Part shown: piece by piece, positions 17,850 to 26,236 of the stretch
How the letters are laid out: each line of letters starts with the position of its first letter
How positions within the stretch are numbered: position 1 is the first letter of the stretch
Source: Streptomyces agglomeratus
GTDB lineage: Bacteria; Actinomycetota; Actinomycetes; Streptomycetales; Streptomycetaceae
Assembly (NCBI RefSeq): GCF_001746415.1
Contig: NZ_MEHJ01000001.1
Location: 7,756,501-7,820,500, forward strand
Direction: 5' to 3'
DNA: 64,000 bases
Translations under genes and position numbers: made by a program
The notes under the pieces: model-generated
Databases searched by the model: none
Told to the model about the DNA's origin: nothing
Seen by the model: the letters and a program-made list of their open reading frames with translations, nothing else

Positions 17850-19028
17850 TGGCCGACACCAACGGGTTTTGCCGGCGAAGCGGGCAATCGGCTGATGGAA
17901 GAGCTCCAGCAGTACCTTCAGGCCCGGGCCGAGCGGACCGTGGCCTCCATGGGCGAGCGCCTGGGTGAGGCCACCAAGCAGCTGGCCGAACCCGGAAGCT
18001 CCGTCGGCGACACCCTCTCCATGCTGGCCAAGGGCGGCAAACAGCTCAGTGAGGGAAAGTCCCCCGCCCGGGTGGCGGGCGGTATGGGGACCTCTCACAT
18101 GGTCGGCGGTCTGAAGGACAAGGTGAGCGGTCTATTCGGAGGCCGCAAGGGCGGCAAGGGCGAGACCCGGACGAAGAGCGTCGTGATCATCGAAGACATC
18201 AACGTCGGCGTCCCCGTGCGGCAGGCCTACGACCAGTGGACCCAGTTCCAGCACTTCAGCCGCTTGGCCAAGGGCGCGGTCAATGTGGAACGAGCCGACG
18301 ACACCACTTCCAACTGGCAGGTGAAGGTCGCCAAGTCCAACCGCAGCTGGAAGGCGAAGATCACCGAACAGGTGCCGGACGAGCGCATCGCCTGGGCCTC
18401 CGAAGGAGCCAAGGGCACGACCAAGGGCGCCGTCACCTTCCACTCGCTCGACGACAACCTCACCAAGGTGCTCGTCGTGGTCGAGTACTTCCCGAAGGGG
18501 CTGTTCGAGAAGACCGGCAACATCTGGCGCGCCCAGGGCCGCCGTCTGCGCCTCGACCTCAAGCTGTTCCGCAAGTTCGTCACCATGCAGGACGAGCCGG
18601 CCGAGGGCTGGCGCGGCGAGATCCGCGACAGCGAGGTGGTGCGCGGGCACGACGAGAACGTGGAGGAGGAACAGAAGCGCCGCGAGGAGGAGGACGAGGG
18701 CGAGGAAGGGGAGGACCAGCCCGACGAGGCGGACGACGAGGACGCCGAGGACGAGGCCCACGAGGGGGACGAAGAGGGCCAGGACGGTCAGTGGGAAGAA
18801 GGCGAGGACGAGGCCCACGAGGGGGACGAAGAGGGCCAGGACGGTCAGTGGGAAGAAGGCGAGGACGAGCATGGCGGCGAGGAGGAGTGGGAGCACGAGG
18901 ACGAGCCCGCGAAGGCACGTGGCGAGGACTCCGGCGAAGAGCCCTACGACGACGAGGAGGAGCCGTACGACGAGGAAGAACCGTCCGAGGGCGAACGTCC
19001 GCGCCGCCGCACCGCCGGCCGGCGCTGA
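17849..19028 (+). pseudogene. Gas-vesicle-cluster SRPBCC-domain protein, GvpZ-like; one extra T near the start
   Basis: The natural ATG at 17849 overlaps the upstream stop, but a TTTT run at 17867-17870 has one T too many, breaking NGFAGEAGNR. The remaining 377 codons are open from an internal ATG at 17895 (MEELQQYLQARAERTVA). After a helical region, a complete SRPBCC/polyketide-cyclase-like domain follows (SVVIIEDINVGVPVRQAYDQ to RLRLDLKLFRKFVTMQDEPA, about residues 95-240). A ~130-residue acidic tail with a 19-residue perfect tandem duplication ends the protein. It could still be translated from 17895. Confidence 0.7.
18753..18866. repeat. Perfect 57-bp tandem duplication in the GvpZ-like acidic tail
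   Basis: Bases 18753-18809 and 18810-18866 are identical and encode EAHEGDEEGQDGQWEEGED twice. The lack of any silent difference indicates a recent duplication. Confidence 0.9.
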
Positions 19029-19055
19029 GCAACGCCGGATCGAGGTCGAACGGCC

Positions 19056-19274
19056 GTGACCGAACCAGCCCCCAGCAACCTCGGCTCCTTCCCGTCGAGG
19101 ACGCCCCCCGCGCCGTACGGCCAGGGCACGTCGGCCAATCTGGCCGACATCCTGGAGCGCGTGCTGGACAAGGGCATCGTGATCGCCGGTGACGTCCAGG
19201 ACCACCAGGCCCGGTTCGGTGACGTGCTGTTCGTCGATGCGCTCCGGTGGCCCGGCGACTGTTCGGACGAGTGA
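19056..19274 (+). pseudogene. gvpJ: Gas vesicle protein GvpJ, truncated
   Basis: The GTG at 19056 opens a short leader and then GTSANLADILERVLDKGIVI and AGDV, the start of the GvpA/J fold (first helix and strand). The sequence then leaves the family (QDHQARFGDVLFVDALRW) and stops at 19274. The rest of the fold (IELLTIKIRLIVASVDKAKE in typical GvpJ) is missing. This is the right end of the surviving gas-vesicle cluster. Confidence 0.8.
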
Positions 19275-19738
19275 TCGCCGTAGGCGGGCTGCCTGCTTCC
19301 GGTCGCGTCGGTGCGGCCGAGGCCCTAGATCTGGAGGGCGGCTCGTGGTCCGCTGACAGGACCGGACCCTGCGGGCGGCTGCCCCTGCCGGGGCCCGCAG
19401 AGCGTGCGGGCCCCGGCCAAACCCCTGGCCGTGCCGGACTTCCATGCCCAAAGCTGCCCGGGCCGCGCCGGGCGCACGCTGGTGGCGCCAGGCGGACCAT
19501 CGTCGGCTTCATCCGCCACCAGGCCGGCAGATGCTCCGCGACGGCACCTTCTACGAACCCCAACCCGCCCCAACAGCTTGACCAAGCCCATAGGGCCACC
19601 CCCCCCCGCGACAACCCGCCAGACACCCGGCATGCCCACCCATGGCCAGGGGGTACCGGCTAGGCACTGTTCCGGCGGATCCCGTAACCAGGAACCGGAA
19701 GGCCCTCCTGACTGGCACCGGTTGGCACGACAGCCCTT
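19275..19738. other. No recognised gene
   Basis: Non-coding by eye. A possible hairpin (CTGCGGGC ... GCCCGCAG, about 19367-19400) could end transcription of the gvp relic. Nothing else found. Confidence 0.4.
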
Positions 19739-20722
19739 TCAGTTCTTACGGATGCGGTGGGCCTTGGCGACGAGTCTCCGAGGCAGCTTCGGCCCTGCGC
19801 ATGCGTAGTCGATCAGTAGGTTCCGGTAGGTGGTGTTCGCGAGCTCCGGCGCCAGGGCGATCAGGGCCCTCAGGTCGTCGGACGAGCCGGAAACGCGTGT
19901 GCGGTAGGCGGCGCCCGCCGCGCGCAGGGAGACTTCGTGAGGTTCGTATTCCAGGCCCTGTTCGACGAGACTCGCGGCTGCGGCGAAGTCGCCCTGCTCG
20001 GCACGCACGTCCGCTAGGTCCAGGTAGAGGGACCAGTTGGCGGAGTCCAGGAGCAAGGCGCATTCGAAGGCCGCAGCAGCCTGATCCAGGTCGCCCATCA
20101 CGCGCCAGGTGGTCGCTCGTGCGACTGCGGTCCACATGACCCGATTGACGGCATCGGCGCGGTCGCACAGAACGAAGGACAGTTCGTACCGGCCGCAGGC
20201 CCGTGGCAGCCGGGCCATAGCGGCCAGCGACTCCGGTACGGGATTCCGTTCGGACACCACGTCGAGGGCATGGAACCAGGGCGCGAACCGCTCCCGCATC
20301 TCGTCGGTGTCCAGGTCGTGGCCGTAGTCCAACGTCCGCAGACACGCCTCGGCCAGCGCCTCGGCACCCACCGCACCGAGAAAGCGCGCATCGCCGAACC
20401 AGGGTGCAGCGCCCCATGCAACGTTGGGCCGCACACCGGTGACCGAACCAAGGGCCATCACCGCGTTGTCCATGTCCTCTTCAAGGAACAAGAAGTACGC
20501 CTGCGCCAGCACAGCACTCAACGAGCCGTCCTCTTCGAGGCTCTCCTTCAGTTCCGAGCGTCGGTCCTGCCACAACTCGGCGAGGGCCGCATAGGGCTCC
20601 GGAGCCGCCGGTGCCGAGGCTATTGCCCCCACCAGAAGCTCCACCGCGCTCACCGGGCTTCCGCCGCAGTGCGCCATCACACCAGCGAGACTGACTCCCG
20701 CCGCCACTGACTGATTCGACAT
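19739..20722 (-). CDS. TPR-like helical repeat protein
   Basis: 327 residues from an ATG at 20722 (MSNQSVAAGVSLAGVMAHCG). The C-terminal half shows tetratricopeptide-style helices (LDQAAAAFECALLLDSANWS, LADVRAEQGDFAAAASLVEQ, GLEYEPHEVSLRAAGAAYRT). The N-terminal half has similar spaced Ala-rich helices. No signal peptide or enzymatic motif. TPR proteins act as protein-interaction scaffolds; the partner is unknown. It ends in a basic segment (KLPRRLVAKAHRIRKN). Probably its own transcription unit. Confidence 0.65.
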   Translation of the reverse strand: MSNQSVAAGVSLAGVMAHCGGSPVSAVELLVGAIASAPAAPEPYAALAELWQDRRSELKESLEEDGSLSAVLAQAYFLFLEEDMDNAVMALGSVTGVRPNVAWGAAPWFGDARFLGAVGAEALAEACLRTLDYGHDLDTDEMRERFAPWFHALDVVSERNPVPESLAAMARLPRACGRYELSFVLCDRADAVNRVMWTAVARATTWRVMGDLDQAAAAFECALLLDSANWSLYLDLADVRAEQGDFAAAASLVEQGLEYEPHEVSLRAAGAAYRTRVSGSSDDLRALIALAPELANTTYRNLLIDYACAGPKLPRRLVAKAHRIRKN

Positions 20723-20911
20723 CGCCAGAGAATACCCGTGGCCAAAGGTTCTGTGAGCACTCCCGCCTGGACGGCGGCACCGCTGTCGGTGATCTGTCAG
20801 TGACGGCAACGACGGCGCGCAAAGGCGACGATCACCGCAGTCGGCGATCAGACCAGAAGAGGGAGAGCCCCCTCTCAACGCACTGCCCAATCCTGCCGGG
20901 TTGCTGGCTCG

Positions 20912-21208
20912 CTAGCCCAGCATGGGGCGGGGCGAGGCGCCTCCTGGGCTGCGGTGGTGCACGGTCACGGCAGCCCGCACGTCGGCCGGGTCGATGACGA
21001 CACCGGTCTCCTCCCGCGCCTCGCGGATCAGGGCGGTGACCACGTCCTCATGCGGACCGTCCAGATGCCCCGACGGCAGATGCCACAGGCCGGCGGCGTA
21101 CACCTGCCCGGCCCGCCGGGACAGCAGAACCTGCGGCCCGTCGGCGGTCTCCCGGCGCAGGATCAGGTGGACGTCCACCGGCTCGGTGTGCCGCTGCCTG
21201 CTGCCCAT
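20912..21208 (-). CDS. Nudix hydrolase, C-terminally truncated
   Basis: 98 residues from an ATG with GGAGGGAGCG upstream. The Nudix box is complete: GHLDGPHEDVVTALIREARE then ETGV, matching GX5EX7REUXEEXGU. Domains of this type hydrolyse nucleoside diphosphates linked to another group. After VTVHHRSPGGA the expected last ~35 residues are replaced by SPRPMLG and a stop, so the fold lacks its last strand and helix. It overlaps the end of the methyltransferase upstream by 46 bases. Confidence 0.7.
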   Translation of the reverse strand: MGSRQRHTEPVDVHLILRRETADGPQVLLSRRAGQVYAAGLWHLPSGHLDGPHEDVVTALIREAREETGVVIDPADVRAAVTVHHRSPGGASPRPMLG

Positions 21209-22074
21209 CGCGCTCCCTCCGGACGCCGGGCGAGCAGAACCCTGAACGTAGCTCCCTCGACCACAGACCCGTCCACCGCGTACGCGTGGAGAAGGGCGAG
21301 GGCCTCGTCCTCGAACGCCTGGTGCCGCTCTGCGAAGAGCTCGGGAGCGGCGAACGACGTGGTGCGCAGGTAGCCGAGCACGGCCTGCGGCGCCCAGGCG
21401 CGGGCCACCGGGAACAGGTGCTCGGTGACGTCTTTGAACGCCGAGTCGGCGAGGTCCTCCTCGTACGAGCGGCGGGGCTCGGCGTAGGCACGGCGGGCGC
21501 CCGCCCGGCGCTCGGCGCCCAGGTAGCGCTGGATCAACTCGCGCAGCGCACGGGTCCAGTCGGTGTCGTGGGTCCACAGGCTCCCGTCGCCCATGATCGC
21601 CACTGCGGCACCCGGTGTGGCGACCCGGTCGGCCATCTCTAGGACCGCAGGACCGCTCATCCAGTGGTAGGACCGGCAGAAGGTGATCAGGTCCGGGCCG
21701 GAGTCCGGTTCGCCGGGCAGCGTCGCGAGCGGCTCGTAGGCGTCGGCCGCCGCGTGGACCAGGGTGAGGGTGCAGTGGCCGAGCACAGGCTGGAGGGCTT
21801 GCCTGGCCTGATGCAGCATCTGCGGGCTGACATCGACCGCTTCGATGTGCGTCAGGCCAGCGCCGGCGGACAGGAGCGCGAAGGGCACCTGCCCGGTTCC
21901 GGTGCCCAGGTCGAGCAGCCCCGGGGACGGCCGGCCCCGCAGCGTGCCCACGAGCAGGCGCACCGCCGCCTCCGGCAGGCCGGGGCGGTGGCGGGCGTAG
22001 GTCAACGCCGCGCCCTCGAACATGGCCTCCTGCTCCGGTGGGAGGCCCGGAAAGGGCCCGTAGGGGTAGGTCAC
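21163..22074 (-). CDS. Class I SAM-dependent methyltransferase
   Basis: 303 residues from a GTG with AGGGAG upstream. Motif I is LLDLGTGTGQVPFALLSAGA (binds S-adenosylmethionine), motif II EAVDVSPQML, and the acidic post-I region and DLITFCRSYHWM are typical of UbiE/trans-aconitate-type methyltransferases acting on small molecules. The last ~15 residues (GSGTPSRWTST) run into the Nudix gene and may be an extension. It lies 12 bases downstream of the next methyltransferase, so the two are probably co-transcribed. Confidence 0.8.
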   Translation of the reverse strand: MTYPYGPFPGLPPEQEAMFEGAALTYARHRPGLPEAAVRLLVGTLRGRPSPGLLDLGTGTGQVPFALLSAGAGLTHIEAVDVSPQMLHQARQALQPVLGHCTLTLVHAAADAYEPLATLPGEPDSGPDLITFCRSYHWMSGPAVLEMADRVATPGAAVAIMGDGSLWTHDTDWTRALRELIQRYLGAERRAGARRAYAEPRRSYEEDLADSAFKDVTEHLFPVARAWAPQAVLGYLRTTSFAAPELFAERHQAFEDEALALLHAYAVDGSVVEGATFRVLLARRPEGARWAAGSGTPSRWTST

Positions 22075-22086
22075 GAGGTGGCTCCC

Positions 22087-23334
22087 TCATGGTGGGGGGG
22101 CGGGTAGTTGCCAGGACAGGTGTCCGCACGCGGACGCGGCCCGCTGCCCGCCGTCCGCGTCGAAGTAGAGGCGGTAGCGGTCGGGGGAGCATGCGACCCG
22201 CCACCGGTCGGCGAGGTCCTGGATCTCTTTCCAGATGTCCCGCGGGCCGTTGACGGTGACGCTCCAGCGCCGGTGGCCCACCGGCTCCGCGCGCATCCAG
22301 GATCCGCAGCTGGGTGCGCCGAGCGCCAGGTGCTCAGAGCCGAAGTCCCGCACCAGACCGCCGCCGAGGAGATGGTCGGCCGCCAGCCAGAAGCCGCGGT
22401 CGCGGTCCGCGGGCGGCACCAGCATGCTCCGCTGGGTCCACGCGCCGGGCTCGGTGGCAATGCGCTGCCGGAACCCCTCGTTGAGCCAGATCCGCGCCAT
22501 GCCGTGCCCGGCACGGTGGGCGAACTCCACGGCCCGCAGCTCCGCCGTGACATGCCCGTCTGCGGTGCGCCGGACGACGGCGAGGCCGGGCCACGACGGG
22601 GACGCGCTGGTCACGTGCGCCAGCAGCTTGCCGTCGGGCGCGAGCTGCTCGACCAGGGCCATCGGCACGCGCTCCACCGCGTACGACACGAAGATCCGGT
22701 CGAACTCCCGGCCCGGGACGCCCTGTTCGCCCGAACCGCACACCACCTGCGGCCGGAAGCCGAGATCGGACAGGCGGGCGGCGACCGCGTCGGTGAGGTT
22801 CCGGTCCCGATCGAGGGCGACCACCCCCTGGTCGCCGCAGACCTGGCAGGCCACCGCGGCGGTCACCCCCGCGCCCGTCCCGACGTCCAGTACCCGCAGG
22901 CCCGGGCGCAGATCCAGTTCCTCCAGCAGGTCGGCGGTCAGGCTCATCACCGTCGACATCGACGTGATCGACGCCCCCGCTCGCGTCCCGCGCGCCCGGC
23001 CCAGCAGCGGCTCCCCATCGTGCTGGACGAGCACACTGGCCCCGCCGTACAGCAGCCCGAGCAACTCGGGACGGTCCTGCGGCGCCGACCAGTCCAGCAG
23101 ATCCCACCGCGGCGGCTCCTCGCCCGGGCCGCTGCGCCGCACGTACGCCTGCGGCATCAGCACTTCGCGGGGCAGCGCGAGGAGGGCGTCGCGGACCGGG
23201 CCCGGCCGCAGAGACCCTTCCTTCTCAAGCCGGGCGACCATCGCCGCCCGCGCGGCTGCCGGATCCGCTTCCGCATCTGTCGGCGCGGCCCCGCCGACGG
23301 GGCCGGCGGTGGGACGGGTGTCCAGAGTGCTCAT
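22087..23334 (-). CDS. Protein-L-isoaspartate O-methyltransferase-like enzyme, long form
   Basis: 415 residues from an ATG overlapping the upstream Nudix stop (ATGA). The middle has SITSMSTVMSLTADLLEELD, LRPGLRVLDVGTGAGVTAAV (SAM motif I) and DRIFVSYAVERVPMALVEQL, the layout of isoaspartyl methyltransferases. The N-terminal region (ALLALPREVLMPQAYV) also fits that family. Roughly 190 extra C-terminal residues (from about HVTAELRAVEFAH) resemble long forms that act in ribosomal-peptide maturation. Partner peptide not found nearby. Intact and tightly coupled to the triple-Nudix gene. Confidence 0.75.
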   Translation of the reverse strand: MSTLDTRPTAGPVGGAAPTDAEADPAAARAAMVARLEKEGSLRPGPVRDALLALPREVLMPQAYVRRSGPGEEPPRWDLLDWSAPQDRPELLGLLYGGASVLVQHDGEPLLGRARGTRAGASITSMSTVMSLTADLLEELDLRPGLRVLDVGTGAGVTAAVACQVCGDQGVVALDRDRNLTDAVAARLSDLGFRPQVVCGSGEQGVPGREFDRIFVSYAVERVPMALVEQLAPDGKLLAHVTSASPSWPGLAVVRRTADGHVTAELRAVEFAHRAGHGMARIWLNEGFRQRIATEPGAWTQRSMLVPPADRDRGFWLAADHLLGGGLVRDFGSEHLALGAPSCGSWMRAEPVGHRRWSVTVNGPRDIWKEIQDLADRWRVACSPDRYRLYFDADGGQRAASACGHLSWQLPAPPP

Positions 23335-24815
23335 CGCTCGCCCCAGCCCTGCTCGGAGTAAGGGCGCCCCCGAAGGATTCCGTCGATGGCCCGGCGGGTG
23401 TACGGCACGACCTCGGCCGGAAGGTCCTGCGGCTTCCACCACCGCCACTCCCCGCACCGGTCGGGCTCCAGGACCTCCGGGTCGCCGGTCCAGGAACGGG
23501 CCTGGAAGACGAGCGCGATCCTCGGCCGGGCGTCGGGGGAGTCGACGTGGTGCACCGTGTGGACGAGATCGACGTCCTCTGGCGCGATGGTGAGGCCCGC
23601 TTCCTCCTTTGCTTCTCGAACCAGGCAGTCGATCGCCGTTTCCCGCTCGCAGTGGCCGGCCAGGAAGTGCCAGGTGTCCGGCGCGAAGGCGGAGCTGGGG
23701 TGGCGCAAGCCGAGGAGGATCCGACCGTGTTCGTCCTGGAGGTGGAGGTGGACACCGACGATGTGCAGCTCGGTCCCCGCCGGGGCCTCGCCGGGCAACG
23801 GACGGGGACGGTCCGGCGGTCCCTCCGCTGCGGGATGCTCCGCCGCGTGGCGCCGGATCAGCTCCCCGAGCCCGGGGCTCAGGCGGAGCCGTTCGAGCAT
23901 GTCCACGGTGCACCACTTCAGCAGGACACCTTCGCGGAGCTCCACCGTCTCGGCTTTCCCCTTCCATCGGCCGGCGTAGACCTGAATCGGCACCGCGAGG
24001 CCGTCGACGCTCGTCGCTTCCTCCACGGCGAACGGCATCAAATCGGTGGGCTCCAGACCCGGCACCTCCTCGGCGAGCTCCCGCCGCAGCGTCGCTGCGA
24101 GGCACGAATCGTCTATCGTGCGGCCGCCACCGAGGAGGGCGAACACCCAGGGTGCCCAGATGCGTTCCCGGTCATCGCGAAGACGGAGAAGGTAGCGGCC
24201 ATGCCCGTCGTGGATCAAGGCGCCGGCGTTGACGGGCTCCGGCTGCCCGTCGAGCCCCTCCGCCCCGGCGTCCAGGAGTTTCGCCCGCAGGGTAGGGGAC
24301 CGTACGTCGGCGAACGGAAGCCACTGAGCGCCGGTGACCTCCTCGTACTGCAGGGCGAGCGGCGGCTGCTCGGCTGTGAGGTAGAACGCGAAGCGGAAGT
24401 CGAAGTGCTGGTGGGCGGGCTCGCCCTTGGCCGGATTGGCGTCGATGTCGTGGACATCGACGTCGATCGGCGAGTCCAGGAACTTTGGGGTCAGACAGAG
24501 GTCGCCGGGGCGGATCCCGGCTTCTTCGCACACTTCCCGCACGGCGGCGGAGAGGAGCGTGCGGTCACCCGCCTCAACGTGGCCGCCGGGGTTGAGTAGC
24601 AGCCCAGTCGCCCGGTGGTCGATATGCAGCACCCGACGGTCGCGGTCGATGACCACCGCGCTGCAGGTGACGTGATGGGGAAGCGTGGCGCGGCTGGACG
24701 GCTCACCGTTGCCGTCGAGGACAGCCAGCAGCCCGTCCAGATCCTCTCGTTCCTCGGCATGCCGGCCGAGGTAGGCCTCGATGGTCGCGCGGATGTGGGA
24801 ACGGGAGGGCGGCAC
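23331..24815 (-). CDS. Three-domain Nudix hydrolase fusion
   Basis: 494 residues from a GTG at 24815 with GAGGTG upstream. Three Nudix boxes are visible in one chain: GGHVEAGDRTLLSAAVREVC/EEAGI (about residue 75), GGGRTIDDSCLAATLRRELA/EEVPGL (about 230) and GHCERETAIDCLVREAKEEA/GL (about 400). All three keep the REUXEE core, so all may bind metal. Nudix domains cleave nucleotide-linked substrates; three in tandem is unusual. It overlaps the isoaspartyl-type methyltransferase gene by four bases (ATGA), pointing to one operon. Upstream the frame stays open to 25121 without the family's signature. Confidence 0.8.
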   Translation of the reverse strand: MPPSRSHIRATIEAYLGRHAEEREDLDGLLAVLDGNGEPSSRATLPHHVTCSAVVIDRDRRVLHIDHRATGLLLNPGGHVEAGDRTLLSAAVREVCEEAGIRPGDLCLTPKFLDSPIDVDVHDIDANPAKGEPAHQHFDFRFAFYLTAEQPPLALQYEEVTGAQWLPFADVRSPTLRAKLLDAGAEGLDGQPEPVNAGALIHDGHGRYLLRLRDDRERIWAPWVFALLGGGRTIDDSCLAATLRRELAEEVPGLEPTDLMPFAVEEATSVDGLAVPIQVYAGRWKGKAETVELREGVLLKWCTVDMLERLRLSPGLGELIRRHAAEHPAAEGPPDRPRPLPGEAPAGTELHIVGVHLHLQDEHGRILLGLRHPSSAFAPDTWHFLAGHCERETAIDCLVREAKEEAGLTIAPEDVDLVHTVHHVDSPDARPRIALVFQARSWTGDPEVLEPDRCGEWRWWKPQDLPAEVVPYTRRAIDGILRGRPYSEQGWGER

Positions 24816-25211
24816 GTGATCACCTCGGGAGTTGGGGGGCAGGGCGTGGGCTGGGGGGAGCGGCACATGCCGTATGCGGGGTCGCCCCAACTGGGGGTCG
24901 TGCGGCGATCGGGCGCTGGGCGGCAAGGGCGCGTTCAGTGGGCCGGAGGGCCTGCCGGGGATGTCGGCTTCGGGCCATCGGCCGTGTTCAGGCCCGTGCT
25001 TACGAGCCCTCTCCCGAAGAGCACCTGACCGGCTGCGCCACAGGTAGGCGTTGCTGACCTCTCCGCGCCGCACCAGGAGGCCCCAGCCGATGTCGTCGGC
25101 GACGAAGGCGTTCGCGGACATCGGGCAGTCGGCGCCGCGGCGGTCCTCGGTGAGGCGCGCCGGCAGGCGCCGGCCGACGCCGTCGTGGGGTGGGGCTGCG
25201 CGTGCTGGGCA
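24816..25211 (-). other. Short ORF of unknown identity between the ABC relic and the triple-Nudix gene
   Basis: An ATG at 25121 opens MSANAFVADDIGWGLLVRRG and EVSNAYLWRSRSG, which looks protein-like. The frame then becomes Pro/Arg-rich and runs without a stop into the Nudix gene. It may be the surviving start or end of a small gene of the same operon, or a peptide substrate gone out of frame. No family recognised. Confidence 0.35.
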
Positions 25212-25892
25212 TCATGCTGCCTCTCCGGCGTCGGCGCGGTAGCCGGCGGCCTGCAGGGTGAACATGCCGGCGTACTTGCCGCCGAGGTCCATTAGTTCCT
25301 GGCGGGTGCCGGTCTCGACGATGCGGCCGCCGTCGAAGACGAAGATGCGGTCGCAGGCGACGACGCTCGCCAAGCGGTGGGAGATCAGCACCGTGATCTG
25401 ATCGGGGCGTGGTGTGTCCCGCAGTACCGCCTGGTACACAGCGTGCTCAGCGCGGGGATCCATGCTGGCGGTCGGCTCGTCCAGCAGCAGGACAGGCGCG
25501 TTCTTGTACAGGCCGCGGGCGACGGCGACCTTCGCCCACTGGCCGACGGACAGTTCCTGCCCGCCGCGGAAACGCTTGGACAGCAGCGCCTCCCACCGGC
25601 CCGGCAGCCCGGCGATGACCTGCTCGGCGCCGGAGGCCCGCGCGGCGTGCAGCGCCCGCTGCGGATCGGCCTCGGTGAGCGTGCCCCGGGAGACCGTCAG
25701 GTTGGCCAGCGCGCTGAACCGGAAACGGACCGGGTCCTGGAGCACGCAGCCCACCCGGGCCTGCAACGACTCGGCGTCCATGTCCAGCACGTTCACGCCG
25801 TCCCAGCTGACCGTGCCGCCGTCCTGGGGTTCGTACAGCCCGGCGAGCAGCCGCGCGCAGGTGGACTTGCCGGAGCCGTTGACGCCGACGTC
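25212..25892 (-). pseudogene. ABC exporter ATPase domain, 5'-truncated
   Basis: The reading frame contains Walker A (NGSGKST, about 25865), Q-loop region (VGCVLQDPVRFRFSALANLT), signature LSVGQWAKVAVARGL (normally LSGGQ), Walker B (VLLLDEPTAS) and switch His (ISHRLASV). Everything upstream of Walker A, including any membrane domain, is missing at a sharp junction near 25892. The C-terminal end LGGKYAGMFTLQAAGYR is typical of exporters with a fused membrane domain. It is followed by the Nudix/methyltransferase block on the same strand and may once have exported its product. Confidence 0.75.
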
Positions 25893-26063
25893 AGCATCTC
25901 TGCCTGCAAGTACTGCGCGCGTGTTGCCGTCCGCCCGGAGCGCGCCGCCCAGCAGATGACCGAGCGCGGGGTGAAACCGCTGGCGCAGTACGAGAGCGCT
26001 TGGAAGCCGTGGCAGTGTGAGTGCCTGAAATGCGGAGCGGACGACATCACACCGGCTTACGCG
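25893..26063 (+). pseudogene. Zinc-ribbon protein fragment
   Basis: In the plus strand the frame reads ACKYCARVAVRPERAAQQMT and later KPWQCECLKCGADDITPAYA, with two CxxC/CxC..C pairs and the KPW motif seen in treble-clef zinc-binding repeats of integrative-element and phage proteins. There is no start codon and both ends are sharp junctions with unrelated sequence. Confidence 0.55.
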
Positions 26064-26099
26064 AACGTGGTCCTCGCGGCCCTGGCCTTCGGCTTCGAG

Positions 26100-26215
26100 C
26101 TCCGGCTACGCGGCGGTGTACCAGGGCGTGCTGTTCCTGTTCGCCGGAGTGCTGGTGTACGCGTGGATCGCGGCCCGCAGCCTGACGGTTCGCGGACCGG
26201 GTGCGGACAGTCGCG
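26100..26215 (+). pseudogene. C-terminal fragment of a membrane transporter
   Basis: The plus strand encodes GYAAVYQGVLFLFAGVLVYA and WIAARSLTVRGP, a last transmembrane helix and cytoplasmic tail like those of amino-acid permeases. It begins abruptly beside the zinc-ribbon fragment and has no start. Confidence 0.45.
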
Positions 26216-26236
26216 CACCCGGTCCGCCGGCCGGAT

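Noticed and set aside
17526..18866. Could the short repeats be a CRISPR array?
   Set aside because: Units are contiguous without spacers and encode acidic protein tails.
25000..25215. Arg-rich 71-codon frame as a RiPP precursor for the Nudix/methyltransferase block
   Set aside because: Composition is that of an out-of-frame GC-rich shadow; the alternative frame at 25121 looks more protein-like.
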